A stretch of 64,000 bases of DNA. Origin: Pedobacter chitinilyticus (GTDB lineage: Bacteria > Bacteroidota > Bacteroidia > Sphingobacteriales > Sphingobacteriaceae). The stretch is from the NCBI RefSeq assembly GCF_003313385.1, contig NZ_QMHN01000001.1:1414097-1478096 (forward strand), given 5' to 3'. This document shows, piece after piece, positions 1-9,142 of this stretch. Both the position numbers and the translations under genes were made by a program. Position 1 is the first letter of the stretch; each line of letters begins with the position of its first letter. Below the pieces are notes generated by a model. It was not told the DNA's origin and ran no database searches. It saw only the letters and a list, made by a program, of their open reading frames with translations.

Positions 1-245
1 CCAATATCCGTATCATTATCAAAAACCTGTGGAATATACCATCCATAAGTATCTAACGACGACATGATTTCGTACACGCCTAAGGTAGCCATATACGCTT
101 CATTAGTATCATTAAAAAAATTGGCTGATGTAAAGGTAGAATAAGGGTCTGCATCTAATGCCTTTTTACATGAGGTGATGCAAAGTAAACCAACCAACAA
201 ACCCGTAGCCAGTACTCCTTTAAAGTAAAATATCTTGCTTTTCAT
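1..245 (-). CDS. SusD/RagB-family outer-membrane lipoprotein, 5' part only
   Basis: The reading frame begins with ATG at 245 and runs open off the left edge, so only about 81 N-terminal residues are visible. It starts MKSKIFYFKGVLATG and has a lipoprotein signal ending CITSCKK, after which the mature protein continues with KALDADPYSTFTSANFF, typical of SusD-like starts (a short Asp/Pro-rich stretch followed by a helix beginning near 'FF'). It lies 17 nt downstream of the susC-like gene on the same strand, the invariant order of SusC/SusD pairs. SusD proteins sit on the cell surface and form the lid of the SusC transporter, capturing oligosaccharides. The neighbouring lyases suggest a glycosaminoglycan ligand (inference). 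The N-terminus is too short to judge specificity. Confidence 0.85.
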   Translation of the reverse strand, partial: MKSKIFYFKGVLATGLLVGLLCITSCKKALDADPYSTFTSANFFNDTNEAYMATLGVYEIMSSLDTYGWYIPQVFDNDTDI

Positions 246-262
246 TTTTAAATCAATTTTGG

Positions 263-3200
263 TTAGAGAGATAAGTTAATTCCAGCTACAAATGACTTTG
301 CACGTGGATAAGCGCTATAATCTACGCCTGGTGTAAGTGCTGTACGTATCACACTCACCTCTGGATCATAACCAGAGTATTTAGTGAATGTGTGTAGGTT
401 GTATCCCGTTACATATACCCTAAGCCTGTCAATCTTCAATTTGCTTAATAATTTCCTATCGAAAGTATAACCTAAGCTTATGTTATTTATCCTTAAAAAC
501 GAGCCGTCTTCAATGATATCTGTGTGCAACCTACCCGTACTATTTCCATTATAGGCGGGATTTACCTTACCTTGGTTTAAGGCCGTTAACTCTGCTGGAT
601 CAGTTACCCTAACGCCTGCAGCATTAATAGTTGTCCACCTGTTTGCAAACTGAGCCAAAGTATTTTGAAACTCTAAATCTAACCTAGAGTTATTGAGTAT
701 GTTGGCATTGTAAATATCATTACCTACGCTAAAATTCAAAAATATACTCAAATCAAAACCTTTGTAACTGAAACTGTTGTTAATACCACCTATAAATTTC
801 GGATTAGCATTACCAATAGTCGTTCTGTCATACTGATCAACCACACCATCGGGAACCCCATTAGGTCCACTAATATCTTTAAACTTGATAAAGCCTGGTT
901 GGGCAGCCGCTTCAGCGTCTCTAACCACCCCAGATTTTAAGGTGTAAACACTTGTAGCGGTATTGTAATCGAAATCACTTACCTGATAAAGACCATCACG
1001 CACATAACCGTACATTATACCTACTGGCTTTCCTACCGCTAAAATAAAATCATTTTTATCAGTATAACTAGTGGTTAGCATCGACGTTTCTCCATCACTT
1101 AAACTCAATACCTTTGTTTTGTTAAAGGCGATGTTAAAATTGGTATTCCAATTAAAATTTTGCGTTTTTATGTTACTGGTACTTAATGTAAACTCCAAAC
1201 CTCTGCTTGATGTAGTACCAATATTTTGGATTTGTGAAATGAACCCAGAACTAGCTGGAATACGTGATTGAAATAACAAATCTCTCGACTGGTTATCGTA
1301 CCAATCTGCTGTTAAGGTAATGCGTTGCTTCAACAAGCCAATATCTAAACCTGCATTTAAAGACCTCACTGCTTCCCATTGTAATTGAGGATTAGGCAAA
1401 TTCTGCTGATAGGCTGTTGTTACAACTTGATTGCCCAAGGGATATATGCCATTGGTAAAAATACCTAGGGCTGCGTAGTTGGCAATACGGTTATTCCCCG
1501 CCTCTCCATAACTCAATCTCAATTTCAAATCTGAAAATACTTTCACATTTTTCATGAAGTTTTCTTGGATTGCCCTCCAAGCAATTGCCGCCGAAGGAAA
1601 TAATCCCCACCTGCTGTCTTCTCCAAACTTAGAAGAACCGTCTAAACGCAAGCTCGTTGTTAACAAATACTTGCCTTTATACCCATAATTTGCCCTGCCA
1701 AAAAATGATAACAATTTCTCATCTTCTGCAAATGTGGTAGGAATACTGGCAATGGTACCCAACGATAGGTTATCCCAGCCTTGATTTACAGCTGGAAAAC
1801 CTTTGATATCTCCTGTAGCCAGTGTTTCTGCATAACCATAAATGTATTCTTGTCCTAACGTAAAATCTACCTTATGCGCCTTGTTAAAAGTATTGTTATA
1901 ACTTACGGTATTGCTGTAGTTAAATCGCTGATTTGTTAAGGTGCTGACACTACCAAAAGCGCCTCCAGAGCGTATAGCCAAAATAGAAGCGGCATCATTA
2001 AAAGATTTCACTTTTCTATTGCCCTGTGTATAATTTACCAAACCTCTGTAGACAATTTTATCAGTTAAATAATACTGCGCAGTGGCATTGGCATTTAATG
2101 TATTAACAAGCGTTTCTCTGCGTTGTGTATTTAGAGTAATTACTGGACTTTGAAACAATGCATTTCCAGCACTTGCGCTAGGATCTAAAGGATCTATTTC
2201 AAAATCGATGAGATCTTCATCTGAACCAACGATTCCAGTCAATGGTCTAAATTGGATGAGCGATTGGATGATACTGGTGCGAACCCCACCTTCCTGCACG
2301 CCCAAACCCGTAATTTTCTGGTTCGAGTAGTTAACAATACCACTTATCGAAAACTTTTTATTTACATTATGATTAACGGTAAGCTTGGCAACGTGCTTGT
2401 CAGACGAACTATTTAACAACAAGCCTTCATCTTTATTCAAGGCATAAAAAAGGTTAAACTTAGTTTCTCGGTTTCCGCCATTAAAGGCAATTTTATGATA
2501 TTGGTTCAAGGCAGTACCCCCCATCACCTGATCTTGCCAATTGATTCCTGGCCTATTCAGATAATTTTGCTCCAACTGATCAAAAGTACCGTAGTTAGTT
2601 GTAAATCTGGCCATGCGCAATGGATCGCCCAAAGAACGTTCATACAGTAGCTTCGTATAATCGTAAGGGTTCATGGCATTCAACTGGCTTGTTATGGTCT
2701 TAGCTCCAACATAACCATCATAATTAATAGTTACCTTACCTTCTTTAATCTGCTTGGTAGTTACTAAGATTACACCATTAGCACCTCTGGCACCATAAAT
2801 AGCGGTAGCAGACGCATCTTTCAATACATCTACAGATTCTATATCCATAGGATCTAGAAAGCTAAGGCCATCGGTTTGAGGTACACCATCTACTACATAT
2901 AAAGGTTCGTTACTTTGGGTAATTGATGTTCCTCCCCTAATTACAATACTTGGTGTAGCTCCTGGTGTGCCATCAGGCATGGCTACCTGCATGCCAGCAA
3001 TTCTTCCTTGCAAAGCTTGTGACACGTCTTGCACTGGCATTTTTGCTAATTCCTCTCCTTTAATGGAAGAAACCGCACCCGTAAGATCTTTTCTTTGAAC
3101 CGTTTGTCCGTAGCCAGTTACCACCACCTCATTCAGGTTATTCTGGTCATCTAGCAATTTAACATCTATGGTAGTTCTGTTTTTTACAGGCTGCTCCACG

Positions 3201-3430
3201 GTTTTTGTCCCTAAATAGGTAAAAACCAAAATGGCATTAGCCTTTACTTTAATTTGATAACTACCGTCAGCAGCAGCAATAACTGCGTTGTTGGTTCCTT
3301 TCTCATAAATGGTAGCCCCTACCTGAGGCTCATTGTTTCCATTTCTTACCACTCCTTTAACAACAATCTCTTGCGCAAACAACGATGCCCAGAACAATGT
3401 GAATAGCAGTAACAATACAGTTTGTTTCAT
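263..3430 (-). CDS. SusC/RagA-family TonB-dependent outer-membrane transporter
   Basis: 1055 residues, normal for SusC. Signal peptide at residues 1-19 (ending LFAQ), then a carboxypeptidase-D regulatory-like domain (about 22-95) and the family signature NEVVVTGYG near residue 100. The plug domain follows, with QALQGRIAGMQV, VDGVPQ and the SusC hallmark DVLKDASATAIYGARGANG. The remainder is the 22-strand barrel, ending in the aromatic-type terminus NLSL. It imports oligosaccharides across the outer membrane using TonB energy, together with the SusD-like lipoprotein encoded just downstream. Divergent from the GH88/PL12 genes, so the pair very likely serves uptake of heparin- or heparan-type oligosaccharides (inference from context). 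No anti-sigma or hybrid two-component regulator is visible beside it. Confidence 0.95.
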   Translation of the reverse strand: MKQTVLLLLFTLFWASLFAQEIVVKGVVRNGNNEPQVGATIYEKGTNNAVIAAADGSYQIKVKANAILVFTYLGTKTVEQPVKNRTTIDVKLLDDQNNLNEVVVTGYGQTVQRKDLTGAVSSIKGEELAKMPVQDVSQALQGRIAGMQVAMPDGTPGATPSIVIRGGTSITQSNEPLYVVDGVPQTDGLSFLDPMDIESVDVLKDASATAIYGARGANGVILVTTKQIKEGKVTINYDGYVGAKTITSQLNAMNPYDYTKLLYERSLGDPLRMARFTTNYGTFDQLEQNYLNRPGINWQDQVMGGTALNQYHKIAFNGGNRETKFNLFYALNKDEGLLLNSSSDKHVAKLTVNHNVNKKFSISGIVNYSNQKITGLGVQEGGVRTSIIQSLIQFRPLTGIVGSDEDLIDFEIDPLDPSASAGNALFQSPVITLNTQRRETLVNTLNANATAQYYLTDKIVYRGLVNYTQGNRKVKSFNDAASILAIRSGGAFGSVSTLTNQRFNYSNTVSYNNTFNKAHKVDFTLGQEYIYGYAETLATGDIKGFPAVNQGWDNLSLGTIASIPTTFAEDEKLLSFFGRANYGYKGKYLLTTSLRLDGSSKFGEDSRWGLFPSAAIAWRAIQENFMKNVKVFSDLKLRLSYGEAGNNRIANYAALGIFTNGIYPLGNQVVTTAYQQNLPNPQLQWEAVRSLNAGLDIGLLKQRITLTADWYDNQSRDLLFQSRIPASSGFISQIQNIGTTSSRGLEFTLSTSNIKTQNFNWNTNFNIAFNKTKVLSLSDGETSMLTTSYTDKNDFILAVGKPVGIMYGYVRDGLYQVSDFDYNTATSVYTLKSGVVRDAEAAAQPGFIKFKDISGPNGVPDGVVDQYDRTTIGNANPKFIGGINNSFSYKGFDLSIFLNFSVGNDIYNANILNNSRLDLEFQNTLAQFANRWTTINAAGVRVTDPAELTALNQGKVNPAYNGNSTGRLHTDIIEDGSFLRINNISLGYTFDRKLLSKLKIDRLRVYVTGYNLHTFTKYSGYDPEVSVIRTALTPGVDYSAYPRAKSFVAGINLSL

Positions 3431-3905
3431 GTTTAACTTTTTGTTTTCCAGTTTGGGTTTTCTTCCTAATTGACAGACGATCAGCGCATCAAATTAATCG
3501 TACAAAATTACTCATCGTAATCCTTCAAAAACAACTGCCGTTAATTTAATACTCAATAGCAATTCAGAAACCCGTACCTATGTTTATTATTGGTTAGCTT
3601 GATAAAACGAATTTATAAACAGCCTTTTGAATTAAATTTCAGTTTTGGATAATTTCCTATCAATTTTGGTTAATGGCGATTAAAGATATAAATCAACAGA
3701 ACCTAGCCATTATATCCCAATAAGTGCGGCCAAACTATTAAACAGCCTTTTTTATTTGAATATCTTATGATGACTAGCTCATCTGCATACACCAAAGATT
3801 AAACAAAATCGAAATATTTAAAGCTTTTATTGAAAGCCTCCCTTGATTGCACTTGGTACCTTCACTATACAAAACACCAGATAAAAATATAAACTTAAGG
3901 ATTTC
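3431..3905. other. divergent intergenic region of the utilisation locus
   Basis: 475 bp AT-rich spacer between the divergent susC and GH88 genes; no convincing ORF. It holds the candidate susC promoter. The string AAACAGCCTTTT occurs twice (near 3617 and 3741), and AATTTTGGTTAATGG occurs near 3660, so sites for a dedicated regulator are plausible but not proven. No clear TAnnTTTG promoter was found for the rightward genes. Confidence 0.5.
3504..3535 (-). promoter_or_regulatory. putative promoter of the susC/susD genes
   Basis: On the minus strand a TAATTTTG box (3511-3504) matches the Bacteroidota -7 consensus TAnnTTTG, and a TTG (3535-3533) lies 21 nt upstream as a -33 element. This predicts a start near 3497 and a leader of about 65 nt. 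The match is by eye only. Confidence 0.4.
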
Positions 3906-5111
3906 ATGAAAAAGACGTTTAGCACGCTTTTAGCGACAATAACTATTACGCTTAGCGCCAATAGCTATGCCACGCTGAAACAGGAAGAGCCATCGCCCGT
4001 TTGGCTGAAAAAAACCACCGATATCATCAACCTACAACTCAGCAAAGCTGCGCAAACTTATCAACCTGGCAAGAACCCCCGTTCGGTAAACCCTGATGGT
4101 AGTGTAAGGGTTGTTGGTGTTAAAGATTGGACTACTGGCTTTTTCCCTGGCAGTTTATGGTATGGTTATGAGCTTACCGGAAATAAAGAACTAGCGGACA
4201 AAGCAAAAAAATTCACCTTAGCACTAGATTCTATCCGTTACATTAAAGATACTCACGATATAGGCTTTATGTTATATTGTTCATACGGCAATGCCTATCG
4301 CATTACAGGCGATAAAATTTATTTGCCCGTACTCAGTGATGGTGCTAGAAATTTAGCCGCACGATTTAACGCTAAAGTTGGCGCTATTCGTTCCTGGGAT
4401 TTCGGCAAGTGGCAATATCCTGTAATTATAGATAATATGATGAACCTAGAGTATTTATATTGGGCAGGCAATCAGTTTAAAGAACAAAAATATACCGCAG
4501 TAGCTAATGCCCACGCTACAACTACCATGAAAAATCATTTCCGAAAAGATTACAGCTCCTACCATGTGATAGACTACAATCCCGAAAATGGTAACGTGGT
4601 ACGCAAAGCTACCCATCAGGGATTAACAGATGAATCTTCTTGGGCACGCGGACAGGCTTGGGGCCTATATGGCTATACCATGTGCTATGCCAATAGTAAG
4701 GATGCTAAGTTTCTGGCGCAGGCAGAAAGTATTGCCAAATTTATCATGAACCATCCAAAAACACCAAAAGATAAAATTCCAGTTTGGGACTACGATGTAC
4801 ACAATGCTTTAGAAACAGCTGAGCGTGCACCAAGAGATGCTTCTGCAGCAGCGGTTATTGCATCAGCTTTGCTAGATTTGAGTACGCAGGTAAAAGACGG
4901 CAAGAAATATTTTGATTATGCGGAAAACATTCTAGAATCGTTATCATCTGAAGCTTATCTGGCTAAACCAGGTGAAAATGGGTTATTTATCTTGAAACAC
5001 AGTACTGGTGCAATGTTATATAATTCTGAAATAGATACCCCGCTTGATTATGCTGATTATTATTACCTTGAAGCATTAAAAAGATATAAAGAAATTAAAA
5101 AAATCATCTAG
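3906..5111 (+). CDS. GH88 unsaturated beta-glucuronyl hydrolase
   Basis: 401 residues, the usual length for GH88. Signal peptide at about 1-22 (ending NSYA), so it acts in the periplasm. The family is an (alpha/alpha)6 barrel that releases the 4,5-unsaturated uronic acid left at the non-reducing end by polysaccharide lyases, via vinyl-ether hydration. Motifs seen: WTTGFFPGSLWYGYE, DTHDIGFM with D115, IIDNMMNLEYLYW with D176, ESSWARGQAWGLYGY and PRDASAAAV. The 61-residue spacing of D115 and D176 equals that of D88 and D149, the catalytic pair of the Bacillus enzyme. First gene of a rightward run with two PL12 lyases and a lyase-like lipoprotein, fitting the step after heparin/heparan cleavage. 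The sugar preference (sulfated or not) cannot be read from sequence. Confidence 0.92.
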   Translation: MKKTFSTLLATITITLSANSYATLKQEEPSPVWLKKTTDIINLQLSKAAQTYQPGKNPRSVNPDGSVRVVGVKDWTTGFFPGSLWYGYELTGNKELADKAKKFTLALDSIRYIKDTHDIGFMLYCSYGNAYRITGDKIYLPVLSDGARNLAARFNAKVGAIRSWDFGKWQYPVIIDNMMNLEYLYWAGNQFKEQKYTAVANAHATTTMKNHFRKDYSSYHVIDYNPENGNVVRKATHQGLTDESSWARGQAWGLYGYTMCYANSKDAKFLAQAESIAKFIMNHPKTPKDKIPVWDYDVHNALETAERAPRDASAAAVIASALLDLSTQVKDGKKYFDYAENILESLSSEAYLAKPGENGLFILKHSTGAMLYNSEIDTPLDYADYYYLEALKRYKEIKKII

Positions 5112-5159
5112 CACAGTTATCATTTAACCAGGGTTTGATATGACTAATCAATTTAACAG

Positions 5160-7145
5160 ATGAGAACGATTAAAAACATCATTGCCGTATTTATACTCAG
5201 TTTAACCATTTTAACGGTTAAAGCACAAGAACAGCCCATACATAAAAGTAGTTTTGAGCAAATCAATCTAGCTAGCAAAGGGCTAGAGAAGGTGAAAAAA
5301 TTAGTAGACGATGCCAACTATGACGAAGCCGCCAAAGAATTACTAAAATACTACCGTAACCGAACCCATGTAAGGCATTTAGAGTACAATTTAGATGAGC
5401 AGCAAAAATTTGCAGGAAAAAAAGTAAATGAAAATACGCTTGAACTGGCCAATAATATTTTGCTACATCAATTTAAGCCTCATAAGGCTTATCCCACTTA
5501 TGATTATGGTAAAGATATCAACTGGCAATACCGCCCAGTTCAAGATCAATTGTTGACCACGTTTTTGCACCGCACTGCTTTTTGGGAACCCTTGGGTTTA
5601 GTGTACCGCAGCACTGCTGATGAAAGATATGCCAAAGAATGGGTTTTTCAGGTTCGTGATTGGATCAAGAAAAACAAGCAAGGTGCATACCCCGATGATA
5701 AAGAATATGCCTGGAAAGCTTTTGTAGTCTCTTTCAGGCTAAACCATTGGTCGGGTTATTTCAACATGTTTCTCAATTCACCTCATTTTACTCCCGCTTT
5801 TTTGATGGAGTTTTTAAATGCTTATCAGCAGCAAGCAGATTATGTGGCAGCAAACTATACCGACATTGGCAACCATAGGCTTTATGAGGCCCTACATTTA
5901 ATGTATGCAGGCAGTGCATTTCCAGAGATGAAAGCCGCGGAAAGCTGGCGGAAAAGCGGCATCCAAGTTTTAAACGAAGAAATAAAAAAACAGGTCCTGC
6001 CAGATGGGGTTCAGTTCGAACTCTCCCCTTCCTATCACATTGGTAGCATTAAAATATTTTTAGATGCACTACAAATTGCGCAATTAAACGGTTCGGCAAA
6101 GGAATTCCCAGAAAGCTATCGTCACCTGGTTGAAAAAATGGTGCTCGCTGTAGGTAAATATTCATTTCCAGATTATACTTTTCCGCTTTACGGCAATGCT
6201 TTTATCACCAATAAAAGTATCATGCTTAAAAACTACCAAACATGGGCCAAAGTATTTCCGCAGAATAAAGTAATCGAATACTACGCTACAGACGGCAAAA
6301 GTGGCGAAAAACCAAACTACCTTTCGAGTGAGTTACCTAATGCAGGATTTTATGCTTTCAGAAATGGCTGGAAAATGGATGCTACAGTGATGCAAATTAA
6401 GGCTGGCCCACCTGCCGAATTCCATGCCCATCCTGATAATGGAAACTTTGTACTATGGGTAAAAGGACGTGATTTTACACCTGATGCTGGGAGTTTTGTT
6501 TATGCCAACGTGGGTGATCAAGAAAATGCAAAAAGAGATTGGTACCGATCTACAAAAGCGCACCAAACGCTTACCCTAAACAATCAAAATATCCTGATCA
6601 ATAAGGCTAAAGTTAGTCAATGGCAACCAAAAGGAAACCTGCAATTATTATCCTTCGTTAACCCTAGTTATAAAGACTTAAACCATCAAAGAAGTATTTT
6701 ATTCATTGATCAGAAATTCTTTGTAATTATTGATAGGGCCATTGGCACCGCCACTGGAAATTTGGCAATTAGATATCACCTGAAAGAGGATAGCAAAGCT
6801 ACTGTTGACTTAACAAACAACAGTATAAAAACCAATTATACAGATGGCAATAACCTGCTGATACAAATACTAAACAAAGATAAAATTAGCGTAAAAGAAG
6901 AGCCAAGCTTTGTTTCTTATGTATATCAAAAAGAAGCACCAAGACCAGCATTTGCTTTCGAAAAACCTAAAAATGATAGTAGCACGCAGGGCTTTATATC
7001 GATATTATATCCATACGATGGCCAAACTCCGCCTAAAGTAGCGCTTACTGAAAATAAAGGCAACAGCATTGCTGATGGAAAAATTGACCTTACGTTAACT
7101 ATCAACGGCAAAAAAGTTGATATCAAACAAGACTTGAGCAACTAA
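5160..7145 (+). CDS. PL12 heparinase III-like lyase, divergent first paralogue
   Basis: 661 residues with signal peptide ending VKAQ (about 1-23). Architecture as in heparinase III: N-terminal (alpha/alpha) toroid with the heparinase_II/III N domain, then the beta-sandwich C domain. Candidate catalytic residues are present: N238 (GNHRLYEA), Y292 (SPSYHIGS) and H422 (FHAHPDNGNF). It differs from its downstream neighbour in toroid segments likely to line the substrate groove: QLLTTFLHR replaces EVRWQLHR and AFVVSFRLN replaces PLEVSERIQ. This suggests a different chain or sulfation preference (inference). 48 nt after the GH88 gene and 13 nt before the second PL12 gene, so probably one transcript. 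Family certain; exact substrate less so. Confidence 0.9.
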   Translation: MRTIKNIIAVFILSLTILTVKAQEQPIHKSSFEQINLASKGLEKVKKLVDDANYDEAAKELLKYYRNRTHVRHLEYNLDEQQKFAGKKVNENTLELANNILLHQFKPHKAYPTYDYGKDINWQYRPVQDQLLTTFLHRTAFWEPLGLVYRSTADERYAKEWVFQVRDWIKKNKQGAYPDDKEYAWKAFVVSFRLNHWSGYFNMFLNSPHFTPAFLMEFLNAYQQQADYVAANYTDIGNHRLYEALHLMYAGSAFPEMKAAESWRKSGIQVLNEEIKKQVLPDGVQFELSPSYHIGSIKIFLDALQIAQLNGSAKEFPESYRHLVEKMVLAVGKYSFPDYTFPLYGNAFITNKSIMLKNYQTWAKVFPQNKVIEYYATDGKSGEKPNYLSSELPNAGFYAFRNGWKMDATVMQIKAGPPAEFHAHPDNGNFVLWVKGRDFTPDAGSFVYANVGDQENAKRDWYRSTKAHQTLTLNNQNILINKAKVSQWQPKGNLQLLSFVNPSYKDLNHQRSILFIDQKFFVIIDRAIGTATGNLAIRYHLKEDSKATVDLTNNSIKTNYTDGNNLLIQILNKDKISVKEEPSFVSYVYQKEAPRPAFAFEKPKNDSSTQGFISILYPYDGQTPPKVALTENKGNSIADGKIDLTLTINGKKVDIKQDLSN

Positions 7146-7158
7146 CACCAAACTGAAG

Positions 7159-9138
7159 ATGAACTTAAAAAGAAACATAGCGCTTTGCATCATGCTAATT
7201 GGTGGCATAGTTGCCTATGCACAAGAAATACAGCTCACAAAGACGAGTTTTGACCACCTCAACCTTTCTTATCCTGGGCTAGAAAAAGTAAATAAAAATG
7301 TCGTTAACGGCCAATATGAAGCAGCCGCGGCAGAACTGCTTAAATACTATCGCCAAAGAAAAAACATTAAACATCCTGAATTTAACCACGGTGAAGAAGC
7401 CAGATTTAGAGGTAAAGACATCGGAAAAGCAAATCAGGAAAAGGCAGACAAAGCTTTAGTGCACCATTTCCAGCCGCAAAAAGGTTATGGCTTTTTTGAT
7501 TATGGGGCAGATATTAATTGGCAGTACTGGCCAGTAAAAGACAATGAAGTCCGCTGGCAACTACACCGGGTATATTGGTGGCAACCTATGGGCTTGGCCT
7601 ATCGCAGTAGCGGCGATGAAAAGTATGCGAAGGAATGGGTATTACAATTTAGAGATTGGAACAAAAAAAATCCTTTAGGGCTTTCTGCCGATAATGACAA
7701 ATATGCTTGGCGACCACTAGAGGTTTCTGAACGCATACAAAGTTTACCAGGCACCTTTAATCTATTTCTTAATTCGCCAAACTTTACCCCTACCTTTTTA
7801 ATGGAGTTTTTAAATAGCTACCATCAGCAAGCGGCCTACATTCCGCCCAGATACTCTGATAAAGGGAACCATCTGTTATTTGAAGCACAGCGTATGCTAT
7901 TTGCTGGCGCTTTTTTCCCAGAATTTAAAGACGCGGAAAGCTGGCGTAAAAGTGGCATAGCAGTACTAAATACTGAAATCAAAAAACAGGTTTATGATGA
8001 TGGCGTACAATTTGAGCTTTCACCAGTATACCATGTCGCATCAATCGATATCTTTCTGAAAGCCTATAATGCCGCAAAGATGTCTGGTTTGGAAAACGAA
8101 TTCCCAAGCAGCTACAGTAAAACCATCGAAAATATGGTGATGGCATTGATCAGTTTTACTTTTCCTGATAATAACAATCCCATGTTTGGCGATTCATGGT
8201 GGGTAGATAAAGAAGCCAGAAGAAAACAATTTGGCACGTGGGCTAAAGCCTTCCCCTCAAATGAAACCATTAAATATTTTGCTACCGATGGCAAAGAAGG
8301 TAAGGAGCCCGACTTTCTTTCAAAAGCACTGACAACTGCTGGCTTTTATACATTTAGAAATGGTTGGAAAGAGAATTCAACGGTAATGGTATTGAAAGCA
8401 AGTCCCCCAGGAGAATTTCACGCCCAACCTGATAATGGCACTTTCGAACTTTGGAAAAACGGTAGAAACTTTATGCCAGATGCAGGTTGTTACGTGTACA
8501 GCGGCGATGCAGAAATCATGAAGCAACGCGAATGGTTCAGACAAACCCGTGTGCACAATACTTTAACGTTGGACAATAAGAACATGGTAATTACCCAAGC
8601 CAAGCTAGAAAAATGGAGTACCAGTCCAAAACTAGATATTTTAAGTTATACAAATCCAAGCTATGCCAACCTCAACCATCAACGTACGGTATGTTTTGTA
8701 GATCAGCAGTTTTTTATCATTATCGATAAGGCCGAAGGTAAGGCAACTGGCAATTTAGGAGTACATTTTCAGTTAAAAGAAGACAGCAAACCTGTTTTTG
8801 ATTACAAAGCCCAAAAGATATCTACCAACTATGCCGATGGTAATAATTTACTGATCCAAAGCTTACATACTAAAAACATTGCTGTAAAAGAAGAGGAAGG
8901 AAAAGTTTCCTATGCTTACCAGAAAGAACTTTCCAGACCAGCATTTTGTTTTGAAAAACCAAAAGCCGACGATAAAGCTCAATATTTTGTAACTGTACTT
9001 TATCCTTACCATGGCAGTGATGAACCTAAAATAAGCATGAAAAGTTTTGATGAAGAAAGTTTAAAAAATGGCAAGCTCACTTTAAGCTTAATTATCGACG
9101 GCAAAGAGAAGACCATCCAGTCGAACCTACAACGTTAA
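7159..9138 (+). CDS. hepC: heparinase III (heparan-sulfate lyase, PL12)
   Basis: 659 residues, the same length as Pedobacter heparinus heparinase III as I recall it, and similar along its whole length. Signal peptide ends AYAQ (about 1-22). N237 (GNHLLFEAQ), Y291 (SPVYHVAS) and H421 (EFHAQPDNGTFE) each fall exactly three positions before the reported N240/Y294/H424 catalytic residues of that enzyme. It cleaves low-sulfated heparan-type chains by beta-elimination in the periplasm, giving unsaturated disaccharides for the GH88 enzyme encoded upstream. Tandem paralogue of the preceding gene; the groove motifs EVRWQLHR and WRPLEVSERIQ are conserved here. Only 4 nt separate it from the next gene, suggesting cotranslation. 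Confidence 0.93.
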   Translation: MNLKRNIALCIMLIGGIVAYAQEIQLTKTSFDHLNLSYPGLEKVNKNVVNGQYEAAAAELLKYYRQRKNIKHPEFNHGEEARFRGKDIGKANQEKADKALVHHFQPQKGYGFFDYGADINWQYWPVKDNEVRWQLHRVYWWQPMGLAYRSSGDEKYAKEWVLQFRDWNKKNPLGLSADNDKYAWRPLEVSERIQSLPGTFNLFLNSPNFTPTFLMEFLNSYHQQAAYIPPRYSDKGNHLLFEAQRMLFAGAFFPEFKDAESWRKSGIAVLNTEIKKQVYDDGVQFELSPVYHVASIDIFLKAYNAAKMSGLENEFPSSYSKTIENMVMALISFTFPDNNNPMFGDSWWVDKEARRKQFGTWAKAFPSNETIKYFATDGKEGKEPDFLSKALTTAGFYTFRNGWKENSTVMVLKASPPGEFHAQPDNGTFELWKNGRNFMPDAGCYVYSGDAEIMKQREWFRQTRVHNTLTLDNKNMVITQAKLEKWSTSPKLDILSYTNPSYANLNHQRTVCFVDQQFFIIIDKAEGKATGNLGVHFQLKEDSKPVFDYKAQKISTNYADGNNLLIQSLHTKNIAVKEEEGKVSYAYQKELSRPAFCFEKPKADDKAQYFVTVLYPYHGSDEPKISMKSFDEESLKNGKLTLSLIIDGKEKTIQSNLQR

Positions 9139-9142
9139 GGCC

